Assembly: GCA_012976225.1 (NCBI GenBank) | Contig: JAAVVG010000007.1 | Location: 1-64,000, forward strand | Source: Golubevia sp. BC0850 | Lineage: Eukaryota; Basidiomycota; Exobasidiomycetes; Golubeviales; Golubeviaceae | Direction: 5' to 3' | DNA: 64,000 nt | Shown here: piece by piece, positions 10,831 to 21,786 of the stretch | Layout: the number at the start of each line of letters is the position of its first letter | Numbering within the stretch: the stretch's first letter is position 1 | Made by a program: the position numbers and the translations under genes | The notes under the pieces: generated by a model | What the model was told of the DNA's origin: nothing | The model's input: the letters and a program-made list of their open reading frames with translations, nothing else | Database searches by the model: none

Positions 10831-12612
10831 TCAGAGGTATGGATTGGATGACGACAGAACTTCTCCTTCATCAGAACTGCTCTTCTCGAAAGAACCCCTC
10901 TCAAAGCTGGAGAGAGGATCTCCATCTTCATTTTTTCTCCTTTCTCTTGCATCTTCCACCTTAAGAGTTTGAGAAATGGCTTTCTGCCTGATGTTCTTGA
11001 TGCTTCTCTCACTTCGCGTTGAATGAGATGACGAGGGTCTGACCTCTCCGATAGCAAAAGTCGATGGATGAATGCTGCGTTGAGATTTCATTGAATGAGC
11101 AGAACCAGGCCTTGCGTCCAAAGTGATGACGGTGCTCAACTTGCTAGTATCGTATTGAGGTTCGCTTTCCAAAAGTCTGTGATTTCTTGCAGAGTTCGAA
11201 GAGCCTGGTCTCTGGCTATGACTACTGAAGCCTCTGGTCGGTGGGTGCTGTTTCGATCTTCGATGTGGACCAGATGAAGTAGGCCTCACGTCGTCTACGC
11301 TCTTCACAGATCTTAGGATAGCTTCATGAGGGACTTGAGGGAATGAGGCTCGTTGATTGAATTGAGTTCCATCTTCGGGTTCCGAACCACTGAGAGGTGT
11401 GAGGGGTAGATGCGTAGTAGATTGGTCGTAGAGTAGAGAGCCGGCCTGACTGGGGTTATGGGAAGCGACGAAGAGTCTGGTAAGAGGGCTGCGTGCGAAG
11501 AAGGTTGGAAGTCAAAGGAAACACTCACTTCATTGCTCGGCTCGCTCGACTTTTCTTTCCCTCAGAGTTGCTGAGTTCGATCAGTCTGGATTCTTTTCCG
11601 CTCTTCAGAAGACCTCTGAAAGTTCTAGTGGCAGCTATGGATGGCAGTAAGATTGCGTAAGGTACTTGGGGTGGAGAAGACGCAAAGAAGTTAGTGAGAG
11701 AACCCCTTAATTCTGTGTTTCAATTCTCCAGGGCTGTCTACTCCTCACCTATACTCACAAGTTAATATCTGAGTACCAAGATTCAGTCTCAACCCCATCA
11801 GCACAACCGAAGACAGATGGCAAACCAAAGCGACGGAAAAGTAACCAGCCCCTTGAATAAGTAAAGTCCTGGAAAGCTTTTCGAGGGCAACTCTTTGCCT
11901 TGTCAAATAATAGATCAGAACTATAAAGCTAACTGAATCAGTCACAAGGAGAGCCCCGAAAGGCGCGACGAACGATTTTGGAATAGCGATTGAGATGCAC
12001 CCAAGACCTGGTTGATGAGCGAATGTAAGGCGAGGACCAGACCATAGTGACAAGGATAGCTGAAGAACCAAAAGAGGGATGAGGACAGCGGCCACTGCTC
12101 GACTTGACCCGCTTACAGCATAAGCTCGAAGAGCGAAGAGAGTGGAGGCAAAGAATAAAGAGAGTTCTCCTAACACCTTCAGCAGGAGAAGACAGCAAAA
12201 GGACGGGTCAGCCAGCATCTGTCAATCCAAGAGAGAGTTTTACTTACAATTGAACTGGTGAGCCCAGCTTGGCAGTTCGTCGATGGGTCGACCGGTTGGA
12301 TGAGCGCTGTTGAAACTATTGAGCTGATTAAAGTAAGATATCTGCATATGAAGTAGAGAACAAACGTGCACCTCCATCTTCTTCGTCCGGTAAGAACGTC
12401 CCACTTTGACGAAAAGATGAGAACGGGGGAAGAAGAAGCGAGAAGGGAGTCAGTCAAAGGACGAGCCCTCTTTACAGTAACCTCTCAAAACTCACATCGA
12501 ATTTGAGAGTCAGCAAATATTCGTAAATGCTAATTCCAAGGCAACAGAAGAGAGTTGCGTGAAAGACTCTATTCTCCAGAAGCCTCTGCTCTACAGAATC
12601 CCATTGGGGCAT
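10831..12612 (-). CDS. DUF6533-type seven-helix membrane protein with long polar tail
   Basis: Five exons, in coding order: 12496-12612, 12248-12403, 11759-12218, 11529-11664 and 10831-11449. They give 495 residues in phase. The N-terminal segment ISIYEYLLTLKFD followed by WDVLTGRRRWRC resembles the start of DUF6533 proteins, a basidiomycete family with a GPCR-like seven-helix plan and unknown function. Hydrophobic helices continue with FVLYFICRYLTLISSIVSTA, the LLKVLGELSLFF stretch, VLIPLLVLQLSLSLW, the VTDSVSFIVLIYYL stretch, GYFSVALVCHLSSVVL and VPYAILLPSIAATR. The last 200 or so residues are hydrophilic, rich in Ser/Arg/Pro, with repeated RPxSxHSxRSxRS-like motifs, and probably lie in the cytoplasm. 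The acceptor of exon 4 (AAG at 11665) is the least certain boundary; the more obvious CAG upstream would create a stop. Confidence 0.72.
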
Positions 12613-13012
12613 CTTGAATGATGGTTTGAGAAGAAGGAAAGATCCAGAGAAATTTCTTATCTCGGTTTCAGATTCCGCTTTTGCGAAATTTGAAGGAGAA
12701 AGAGGAGGAGGAGTCGGTGTAGCGACTCAAAGGCCAGATCGCCCACCTCGAGCCTTTGCCTCAAATGTCCAAGGGTTCAAACGTTTGATTGTTCTTTGGT
12801 CTTTCTCATCTATTCTTGTATGCACAGGCTATAGTCGAAACCACAACAAAAGAGATTGGTTCTATGGTGGCGAGCGTGGCGACAGAATAAAGTCTTCCTT
12901 TCTACACCTCTCTTCCCACAGCTCTAACGTTAGCTTTCGTGTTTCAGGGTGGGTTTGTATTTGGATACTGGACTGGTCTTCAACATATTCGAAAAAAAAG
13001 GTCAAGGAAACA
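12613..13012. other. No gene seen
   Basis: The space between two tandem minus-strand genes. It should contain the promoter of the seven-helix gene and the terminator of the GH2 gene. Short plus-strand open frames here show no family features. Confidence 0.5.
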
Positions 13013-15271
13013 TCAGAATCTACTCAGAATCTCCCGAATTCTTTGAGGATCTAGCTTGTGTTGACGTGATTGGGTTAAAAGACCATTCACTTCCTGCTCT
13101 ACGTCTGCCAATTGAGTGTAGCAAAATCCGTGGACCAATCCTCCATCAACTATCGCATCTACCAAATTCTTGAATCTTTCCAGTAAATCGTCGACCCCGC
13201 CCGCAGTCTCATAACCCCATCCCTCGGCTCCAGATTCCAAGCGTATTCCTCCAAATTCAGTCAAGATTACGGGTTGATCTGAATGAGTAGAAGGCGGTAT
13301 CCATATCTTTCTGGAAGCTTTAGGTGCCATGATCGATTCCATCGAAGCGCACGTTGATCTCAGCGATTCGGCATTGGAGTAACTGAAAAGAAGCGAGAGA
13401 AATTTGGTCTTCAGAAGCTGTCGAAAGGTTTGTTTCAGCCTATTATACTCACTCGTGGAAAGTAGCAAGATCGGTCACAACGTGTTCCCATCCATCGTTG
13501 TCGGTGACAAGTCGAGTTGGATCCAGAGCCTTAGTCAAATGATAGAGAGATTGAAGGTGACTTCTTTGTTGAGGTGAGGTCGTTAAATTAGGAACTCCCC
13601 AAGACTCATTGATTGGAGTCCAAGCGACTATTGAAGGATGATTCCAATCTCTCTTGACCGACTCGATCCATTCGCTGGTGAATCTTTCAGCGTATTGGGT
13701 TGACCACTCGTAAGAATTTCCAGCCTCTCCCCAGACAAGGAAACCAAGGTGATCTGCCCAGTATAGATATCTTGGATCTTCGAGTTTCTGGTGCTTTCTG
13801 GCGCCGTTCATTCCCTGGGAATAAGAAGGAGAGATTGACGAAAGAAATGAGTCTACGGAGCCCTCTCTCTCCGCCTTTCTCTATCCCTCAGACAATACTC
13901 ACTATCTCCTTCATTTTCATTATGTCGACCTTGAAGTCTTCATCTGTTGGAGCAGTCAGCCCTCCTTCCGGCCAGTAGCCCTGATCTAGGACCAGTTTCT
14001 GGAAGTACGGCCTGTTGTTCAGACAAAACTTTCCATCTTCGACGGAGACCTTTCTCATCCCTGTGAAGCGAAGTCAGAAGAAAACGTGCAAAAGTCAGCC
14101 AGAGCGATAGCGGATCTGCGTACAGCGGCTCCCATGCCTGGACTCGCCAACATAGGTCTCGACATGATCCAAATTTTTTCCGTACTCATCGACTAGACTC
14201 AGAGTGACATCGTACAGAGACGGATGCTCTGGAGACCACAGAGCTAAACCATTCATCCATGCGTCTCGATGAACTTCCGGAGGAAGAACTTCTCCTTTCG
14301 TGAAAAGAGAAGCTCGAGATTGTGTCGGCGGGAAAGAGCCTGGGATTTGAACGGAGAGAGTCAAATTTGCAGTTGAAGACTCCATGCTTGGGAGAATAGT
14401 AGACGAAGAAATCAAAATACCTTGAAGTTTGACTTGACAAGAAAACCGAATAGTGGGAGAAGTGAGGTTGGAAAGCATTACCTCTACGCTCAGAGTTCCT
14501 TCGTCGATGTTTGGAATAAGATGAGAGTGAGAGATTCGAGTTCTAGGGACGACTGCGTGTCGAAATGAAAGTGAAACGGAAAAGAGTAAGAGCGAGAAGG
14601 TCTGAGGCTCTGAGGACAAAGGCAGGCTCAGATGTATTCACCTTCGATCCAGACTGGCTGCCAGATTCCAGTAGATGGAGTGTAAAAAATACTTTCACTC
14701 TTAGCTCTCCAGTACTGTTTACCTCTTGGTTGAGTAAGGTCGTGTGGTGCGTCAAAAGCTCGAACTGGCGTAACACAGAGATCGGAGTCAGTTGAAAAGC
14801 CTACGAACGGGAGAAGCCGGGTCTGAGTGACTGACCTACAATAGAAAGATCTCTTTTCTGTTTGGCAGCCTCTCTGAATTGAGAAGTGATGTTGGCAGAG
14901 AATGGTGTGTGACCACCTCGATGAGATGCACAAAGGTTCCCGTCTACCCAGACAGAAGACTGGTAATCGACTGCTCCGAAGTGAAGAAGAATCTCGTCTT
15001 CTTTTTCATTCAAAAGAACGTCCGAAGGAGAGAGGTTTCTCTGATACCATACGACAGAGCAATCTCTTCTTTCGTTAATTCCTGAGAGAAACGTTTGATG
15101 GACCCAAGGCACCTGGATCTGCTTGTCCTGGAAGAGAGGTAGATCTTTGTTCCAGTTTGCGAGTAACCCTTCATCTTTCTGATCAAAGGCGAAGTTCCAT
15201 AGACCGTTTAGAGATTGCCAATGAGTGCCTCTCACGAAATCTGGACGAGGATGTTCTGGACGAGGTCGCAT
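13013..15271 (-). CDS. Glycoside hydrolase family 2 protein (beta-galactosidase/glucuronidase type)
   Basis: Six exons, in coding order: 14836-15271, 14642-14764, 14148-14552, 13903-14060, 13453-13814 and 13013-13382. They join in phase to 617 residues. The order is a GH2 sugar-binding jelly-roll ([10 protein letters not shown] near residue 20, [16 protein letters not shown]), an immunoglobulin-like domain, then a TIM barrel. TPINESWG carries the likely acid/base Glu444, and VILTEFGG carries the likely nucleophile Glu537. Also visible are [11 protein letters not shown] and [12 protein letters not shown]. No signal peptide is seen, so the enzyme is probably intracellular. The exact substrate cannot be read from sequence. 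The third intron appears to use a GC donor (GCGAGT...CACAG). The gene diverges from an SDR across 423 bp, suggesting joint use of a sugar or polyol. Confidence 0.9.
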
Positions 15272-15444
15272 TGTGAAGCAAGTGCGATGCGAAGAGGGAT
15301 CTTGATGCGATTACGAAGATGAATACCTTTGGTCTGGAGTTGATGCAATGGGAAGTGAGGAATTATGAGGGAAGAAGAAGAGATTTCGAAAAACGAGAAC
15401 GGCATCGCTTCTGAGAGCGCACAAGCCAGCACTTCCTTGGTGCT

Positions 15445-15466
15445 TTGACCTTGAGCTCGAGGTCAA
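15445..15466. promoter_or_regulatory. Perfect inverted repeat in the shared GH2/SDR promoter
   Basis: TTGACCT at 15445-15451 and AGGTCAA at 15460-15466 form a perfect inverted repeat with an 8-nt spacer containing the palindrome GAGCTC. A further overlapping half-site, AAGGTCA, follows at 15466-15472. The position, midway between two divergent sugar-metabolism genes, fits a binding site for a dimeric regulator. This is inference from layout alone. Confidence 0.4.
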
Positions 15467-15694
15467 GGTCACCGTCTACCCCTATTTGAGACCATTCCTT
15501 GTTCCTCGGAGTTTTTCAAGACCAGGAAAGGCAAAAGAGTCAGTTAAATTGGGAGAGATGTTGGGCGAAATCCAAAGTGGAGGGGAGAGGGAGCTTGTAC
15601 GATAGGCGAAGTGAAGTTTCTTCTTGCTCTCAAACTTGTCACACTTTCATTACATCACTTCCTCTTTCTATTACACTTTCACTTCAAACGAACA

Positions 15695-17706
15695 ATGCTA
15701 TCTTCTCTCATCAACATCTCTTCTCGTAAGGTCGCTGCCGAGTCAAGCAACATCGTTCGCAGGTGAGTGGAATCCTCATAATCTTCTCCAACCTTCCCCC
15801 GCACCTCTGCTTTCTCTCTCTCCCGCCTTCCACTACCTTCTGACCTCTCTCATTCCCACCAAACCACTCCATCATATCTCTCTTCATTCCTTTAGCGCCA
15901 ATGTCGGTGCTCTCAGTAAAAGCTTGGTAAGTCTTAGGTGGCAGAGGAGTCTTGTCCTCATGGGTGATGAGCTGGCAACTGGTGTCGTCAAGCCGCGCGA
16001 GCGAGACGAGATGACGTGGAAAAGAGGTTTCAATCAATTTGGTCAGAATGGTGCCAGGTAGAGGAGCGCTGGAGCCGATGGGAAGGATTGGGTGAGTAAC
16101 ACTATGCTAAGGTGGAGCAGGCAGAGCGAAGATGGATCTCCTGCTGATAGGGATTCGGCTAGCTCTCTTGCTCAGGAGTGCTTCTGATTCTATCCTAATT
16201 CTTCTTCTGACTTTTAATCTATCCTTTTACCCGCCCCTCTTCCCTTGTCCATAGGTCAACAGGTCCTATCGAGTTGCTGGGGAGAGCCAAGAGCCCAGCT
16301 CACTGCCACCAGGATGATTACCTCTAAATAACACTCTCTCCTTCTGAACTCCCTATCCTCTTGCAGAGCTCTCCAGCTGCTACTCGTGGATTCCACCACT
16401 GGCGTGCTGCCGAGAAGGCTGGTACTCGTGGTATGAAATCCACCCCAGCTCCAAAAGTCCAACTCACTGGTCAAATCAACCCTGGTCTAGCTCCTCCCAT
16501 CGAGAACATTGGAGTTGACGCTGTGTGAGTATTTTTTCAATTTGGTGGAAGCAAAGTAGGAAGAACCGAAGGAAATCGGGAAGAAGCTGGGGAGAGGAAG
16601 GAGGAAGAAGCTTCTCTGACAAGTCTCAACCTAAACCACTTCAATCTCGCAGCCTCCGTGAGAACCCAAACGACCCAACCAAGCACACTACCACCATCTT
16701 CTCAGAATTCTCACTAGAAGGACGTACCGCCGTCATCTCAGGAGGTAACGGAGGATTGGGACTCGAGATCGCTCTTGCCTACGTCGAAGCTGGAGCTCAC
16801 GTTTACGCTATCGATCTTCCAAAGGAGCCATCTGAGGAGTTCAAGATCGTCGCTGAACATTGTCGTATCATGGACCGCCAACTACAATACATCTCTTGTA
16901 CTGTCACTGACGACGAAGACATGAACAGAGTCATGGAGCACATCAGAAACGACTCAGGAAGTCTAGACATTTGTGTTGCCGCCGCTGGTATCCTTCAAAC
17001 ATACCAAGCTCTCGACTACCCAGTCAAGGAATTCCAAAAGGTAATTGTCTAGTAGGAAATGATGTCTTCGAACAGCATTTACGCGTTTTTGAGAAAGTCC
17101 CTTGATTCGAAGTTTCGTCCTTACCTTTCTCTTCCTTCCCTTTTCCCCCTTCCCCTTCCTTCTTTTCAGGTCTTCGACGTCAACACGCTCGGAGTGTTCC
17201 TCACTGCCCGTGCTGCTGCACGTCAAATGCACGCTCAGCCAGGTGTTCACGGATCTATCATCCTCATCGCCTCTATGTCCGGTTCCATTGTAAACAGAGA
17301 TCACCACTGGGTCGCTTACAACGCTTCCAAGTCCGCTGTTCTCCAGATGGGACGTAACCTTGCCGCCGAGTGGGGACCTCATCAAATCCGTGTTAACTGT
17401 CTTTCTCCAGGTCACATCCGTACTCGTATGACTGCAGCTTACCTGGATGAGAACCCACATCTACTCGCCAAGTGGTCCGGATCTAACCCTCTAGGACGTA
17501 TTGGACGTTCCGCTGAGATTCGTGGGGTTGCTGTTTGGCTAGCTTCTGGTGAGTTTGAAGCGGAGGATGCGTCGAGAATTCCACGACTCGAAGTGGAGAC
17601 AAAGTTGCTAAACTCTTCTCCCTCTATACACCTTTCTCCTCCAGATGCCTCTTCCTTCTGTAATGGATCAGATGTCACTGTTTCTGGAGGACATCAAATT
17701 TGGTAA
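15695..17706 (+). CDS. Short-chain dehydrogenase, D-arabinitol/polyol dehydrogenase-like
   Basis: Six exons: 15695-15762, 15896-15926, 16367-16524, 16653-17040, 17170-17548 and 17645-17706. They sum to 361 residues in phase. It is a classical SDR: the nucleotide-binding glycine motif reads SGGNGGLG, VAAAG stands in the NNAG position, and the catalytic set is Ser252, Tyr265 and Lys269 (YNASK). The C-terminus GSDVTVSGGHQIW is typical of fungal arabinitol 2-dehydrogenase and sorbose-reductase-like enzymes. The first 80 or so residues precede the SDR core and begin MLSSLINISSRK, then a basic, acid-poor stretch, suggesting a mitochondrial presequence. The second exon is only 31 nt and the second intron is 440 nt, so this 5' part is less sure than the core. 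Substrate is inferred only from resemblance and from the GH2 neighbour. Confidence 0.87.
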
Positions 17707-18324
17707 ACGATTCAAACGCATTCTTAACGACCAACTTTTTTCCCCCCTTGCTCTGCTTCCTTAAGACATCTCTATTTTCACAACAAGCTTTCTACCTTTC
17801 TTCTTCCTTGTCCATGATTCACCCTATCATCATTACCAAAAACCATAAACAATGACAAATGAGCTCAAAGTTCGTCTCGTCTCTCTTCAGGAAGAAATCC
17901 CAAACCGGTAGCACACAGAAAGAAACAATTGATTGCTGTTAATTCTTCTCGACTCGACTTGTTGTGGATCATTTTCTCTGTCTCTTGTCTCTTCATTCAC
18001 TCTGTCCTTTCTCTGTCTCAAAGTTTTAGCTAGTCTGAATTTAGATTTCGTTTTCTCTACCTTTTGTTCTGATGCGAGTGAATCGTGATTCGTGAGCACC
18101 TTTCATCTCGCAGGTCGAGATCACGGACGACGGAAAGAGTAGAGATTGGTGATGAAGAAAGTGAATTGGATTATGAAATGAATTGTATGACGTGTATTGT
18201 ATCGTATGACGAAACTGATGTGTTGTGAGAAATGACGAGAAACTGTGAGAACCAAAACTTCAGCCTCCTCTATAAGAGTGATTCACTCTCAAATCTTAAC
18301 CTCCAACGAAAACCCTGATGTACC
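17707..18324. other. Convergent 3' regions, no gene seen
   Basis: The space between the SDR stop and the stop of the minus-strand RGG-tail gene. It should hold two terminators. No supported gene is visible. Confidence 0.5.
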
Positions 18325-20694
18325 TCAATATCTTCCCCCACCCCTTCCTGTCCCGATGAACCTTCCTCTAAACCCTCCCCCAAAGCCGCCACGAGCTGCC
18401 CCTCTTCCTCTGAAGTTAAACATTGTATCTCCACGAAAGCCCGTAACGCATTGACTTCCAGCTCCCATCGGAACCCCAATTGCATTCGTCAGAGCCCCTG
18501 AATTAATCGGAGCATTATCCCTGTAATATTGAAGTGGCGGAGTTGCTGCTGCTTGAGAAGTCTCAGTCTTCCCTGTTGATGCAGATGTTGATTCCAAAGC
18601 CTTCAATCTGTCTGGATGAATGAACGGGGCTGTTCTCTCAGTTGTGGAAGAGGAAGAAGGTTCTGGAGGAAGAGTTGAAGGAGAATCCAAACCTTTGGAT
18701 ATTGGAAGAACTGGAGAAGTATTTGAAGCTGAAGTTGAGGAAGTGAGACTTTGATGTAATTCTGATCCGGGAGATTTTCTTCTGGATCCCTCGATTGGAG
18801 GAGGAGCATGACGATCGGATGAGAATTGGGAAGATCGGTAGTATGATGACTGATTCGAGCTAGAATAATTCGAGTATTCCCTTTCTGAGCGATCACTTTT
18901 CTCTCTCATACGTTGCTCTCTATAAAAATCATCTTCCTTCCTTGCGTTTTCCAACTCTTCCTGATGACCACCTCTACTAGCTCTTCTGCCCTCGAAAGTT
19001 GAAGTACTGACTTGCTGATTAGACTTTTGAGGTGATAAACTTCTGCGACCGTGACGTTGCTTCGAATCTCTTTCCGATTCAATCTTTAAATCAACAGGAT
19101 AATCATCTCTTCTAGAATTTTTCCATTCACCACTTCTACTACTAAAGCTACTGATAGATTGTTTTCGAGCTCTCTGATTCTCGTAGGAGCCTCCAGGAAT
19201 CCAAGTAGCATCTCCCTCCCTTTCTCTATCTTCTCTTTCTTCGATCGATATCTTCTCTCTAAGAAGTGATCCTCTTCTAGCATTTTCTTCATCCACGTCA
19301 GCTTCAGTATTGTGAAAGATTCTCTTGTTGAGAAGACTTCTCACTCTCTCCCTTTCGTCGTGGGATGAGATCCAGGTATGAGAGTCCGAGAAGTTAGGAT
19401 CCTTTCCAGTAGTCGGGATGTAGCGATTGATGTCAGATGGGTGAGGATCCAACCCGCGACGGCGAGCGTTCGGTGAATAGACAGATGCTCTGCGAGTAGA
19501 GTCCACGAAGGCGACCTTGTTAGGACTGACTGCTCCCTTACGAGAAGGAGAGCGTTGGTACCTGGTATCCTGGCGGGTAAACGCTCCAGATGGTCTTTCC
19601 ACCTTCGGTCCGTTCTCTTGCTCTTCGACTCTTCTCCCATCCTCTTTCGAAGATCCGAAATTGCGACGAGGATGCTCATCGCTTCCGCTTTGAACTGCAG
19701 ATAGTCCAGTCAGAACACTCGAAGTAGAAACTGCTTGCTTGGGAGATTGAGTGGTCGCTGCTGAATCCTTGAGGAGTTCGGCGAGACGTTTCTTCTTCTT
19801 CAACTTCGCTTTCTGTGACTTGGAGATAGGCTTCTGCTCTTCTTGCAGAGACATATCCTCAGAGGAATCCACGGACCGAGATAGACCAGACAGACGTGAA
19901 AGTAGAGAGGGACGTTGCTTCGCGGATGGCTAAAAACAAGGGTTTGGAGATGAAGGTCAGTCGACTTGGATCAAGTTTCAAATGCAACGATTTCCCAAAT
20001 AGATTTACTCACTTCGAAGGGAGTTCCAAGAAGTTGAGCCTCTACTTCTCGAGCGTTTTCATAGTCTGCTATGTCTTCCAATTCGTCGTCGATCTGATAG
20101 AGTCGAGGCGAGAGAAGAGAGCGAGTCAGAATGGTCCACCGGATGGTCACCTTCTCCGTCTTCATGAAACTCACAGGAACCACGCCTTTAGCCTCAATTG
20201 GTTTCCTTCCAGAAGTTTCAGTCCAACCTTTTAACTCCATCGATCTAGTCTCGTTTCCTCCTCTTGAAGGAGGTGGAAGATCGACATCCATTCTCAGATC
20301 GTTTCCTTCAGCATTCCGTTCTCTGTAGAGATAGGAACCTTGTTCTAAAGTTGGACTGTGAGATGGTGAGGCTGAACAGATTCGATAATTGGAAGTCGAC
20401 TCTAGAGTGGAAGTGTGAGGCGATTCGATTGCTGAAGATTCGACTGTACTGCGAGATCGTTCTGTGAGAAAAGCAAATGAATGGAAGAATTGAAGGAAGA
20501 GAAAAATTGAAATCCCGAAGATTAGATGAGTCTGAGATCTTGAATTGGAGGTTGAAAAGAATACTAGAGTCTCCGTTTGGTGGAGAAAGACTGTCCAAGG
20601 GCCTCTCCCTTGGAGCCAAGCAGTCCCTCGACCATTCCTTGCTATTTGAGTAGGATTCCATGTAAGAGATGGAATAGGAGAGAAAACCATGCAT
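18325..20694 (-). CDS. Ser/Arg-rich protein with C-terminal RGG tail (5' end unresolved)
   Basis: The secure part is exon 18325-19929, joined to exon 20013-20461 by a GTGAGT...TTTAG intron in phase 0. An upstream exon ending at 20565 (PPNGDS) fits in phase but has a weak GTATTC donor; without that splice the frame stays open up to about 20690. The protein has a Lys-rich cluster (SKSQKAKLKKKKRLAELL), then long disordered Ser/Arg/Glu sequence with an RERE-type patch. It ends in FRGRGAARGGFGGGFRGR and then GRGGGRY, an RGG box that usually binds RNA and is methylated on arginine. No catalytic domain is seen, so an RNA-binding or splicing-related role is only suggested. The WW-domain exon lies immediately upstream on the same strand and may belong to the same gene. 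Confidence 0.6.
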
Positions 20695-20857
20695 CGAGCT
20701 TGTCACCCCAAGCTCCGAAATCCAAGGGAAGTGTGTATGCTAGATCCAGAAGCCAATGATGCTCTGCCAGCTTATCCACTGACAAAAGTTTGATGAAAGA
20801 ACCCCTATTCTGCTTTTCCGAATCCAAGTGAGACCATCTCCTGACGTCTATTTTCCT

Positions 20858-21649
20858 TCAGCCACGTTTGCCACAGTAGAGGAAGCCTCGGAAGAGAAGC
20901 AGAGAAGAGCCCTTGAGCTGAAATCGTGGAAAATGATGCTCACTGTTTGGAAAATCTCTTCTATTCTCCGAGGATAAAGAAGAATTGAAGTCCATCATAG
21001 GATAATCATTCCTTGACAATTTTGAGGTAGCTCCCTTATCCTCCTGACCCAAATTGTAAGTTGCACTTCTCTTTCCTCCAAATCTAGATCTTCTTTCAGC
21101 CTCCTTCTGTTCTTTACTTCCAAAATTCCTAAGAGCCCAGATTCTATCCCGCTCCAATTCCTGCTTTGGTCTCTTTCTAGTAGTCTTACCAGAGACAGGA
21201 TGGAAGTAGTAGAGTTGACATTCTTTGTCTTGAATTGCTGTCCATCCTTGAGGTAAACCTTCTTTAGCTTCTTCTGATGAAATTGGATTGTCTGAAGTTG
21301 ATAGGTTTGAAGAGGCTGAGGAATAGAATGAAGGTGAAGGTGAAATGGAAATCGATCTTGAGGGCTGACGTCTGATGGAGATTGGCGATGCTGATGGAAT
21401 TGGAATCGCCTCGGCTTGATTTCCTTGTTCTTGTAAGATGTCTAATTTATCATCCTGACTTTGCGATTGAGGTTCAGTTGTGATTTGAGGTAGTTCTGAA
21501 GCCTGATCCACTTCTGCCTTTATCTCTCCCATCTCTGTCTCTCTCTCTATCTCTCCCGCTTCTTCCACCTGTACGTGTGCTTCCATTCCGAATTGCAATT
21601 CTTGATCTAATTCACCATCTCCCCAATCCAAAGCTTCTTCTACGTCCAT
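20858..21649 (-). CDS. WW-domain protein, or the 5' exon of the downstream RGG-tail gene
   Basis: The frame opens at ATG 21649 (MDVEEALDWGDGELDQEL) with an acidic N-terminus, then a Ser-rich stretch. A WW domain lies at about residues 132-163: GLPQGWTAIQD, then CQLYYFHPVSGKTTRKRP. The first Trp and the YYF aromatic block are clear, while the second signature Trp is replaced and the final Pro kept. WW domains bind proline-rich or phospho-Ser/Pro peptides, often in RNA-processing factors. The stop at 20858 may be intronic: a good donor (A|GTGAGC at about 20960) occurs 30 codons before it. In-phase acceptors near 20780 lead into another open stretch. The true end is therefore uncertain. The start is 137 bp from that of MAD1 on the opposite strand. 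Confidence 0.55.
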   Translation of the reverse strand: MDVEEALDWGDGELDQELQFGMEAHVQVEEAGEIERETEMGEIKAEVDQASELPQITTEPQSQSQDDKLDILQEQGNQAEAIPIPSASPISIRRQPSRSISISPSPSFYSSASSNLSTSDNPISSEEAKEGLPQGWTAIQDKECQLYYFHPVSGKTTRKRPKQELERDRIWALRNFGSKEQKEAERRSRFGGKRSATYNLGQEDKGATSKLSRNDYPMMDFNSSLSSENRRDFPNSEHHFPRFQLKGSSLLLFRGFLYCGKRG

Positions 21650-21786
21650 GACTTTGGCTGAGTGAAATGCGATGCGTATAACGTCGTGGGCGGGAGAGAA
21701 GGAGACAATGAGAAGGAAGGTTAAAGCAATGTCTCCAACTGAACCAAACAACACTTTGACATCCTCATCCTACTGTTCTCTCTTCG

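Noticed and set aside
13013-15271. Recent bacterial transfer of the GH2 gene
   Set aside because: GH2 genes of this kind are often bacterial, but this copy has five ordinary introns and composition like its neighbours, so there is no direct sign of recent transfer.
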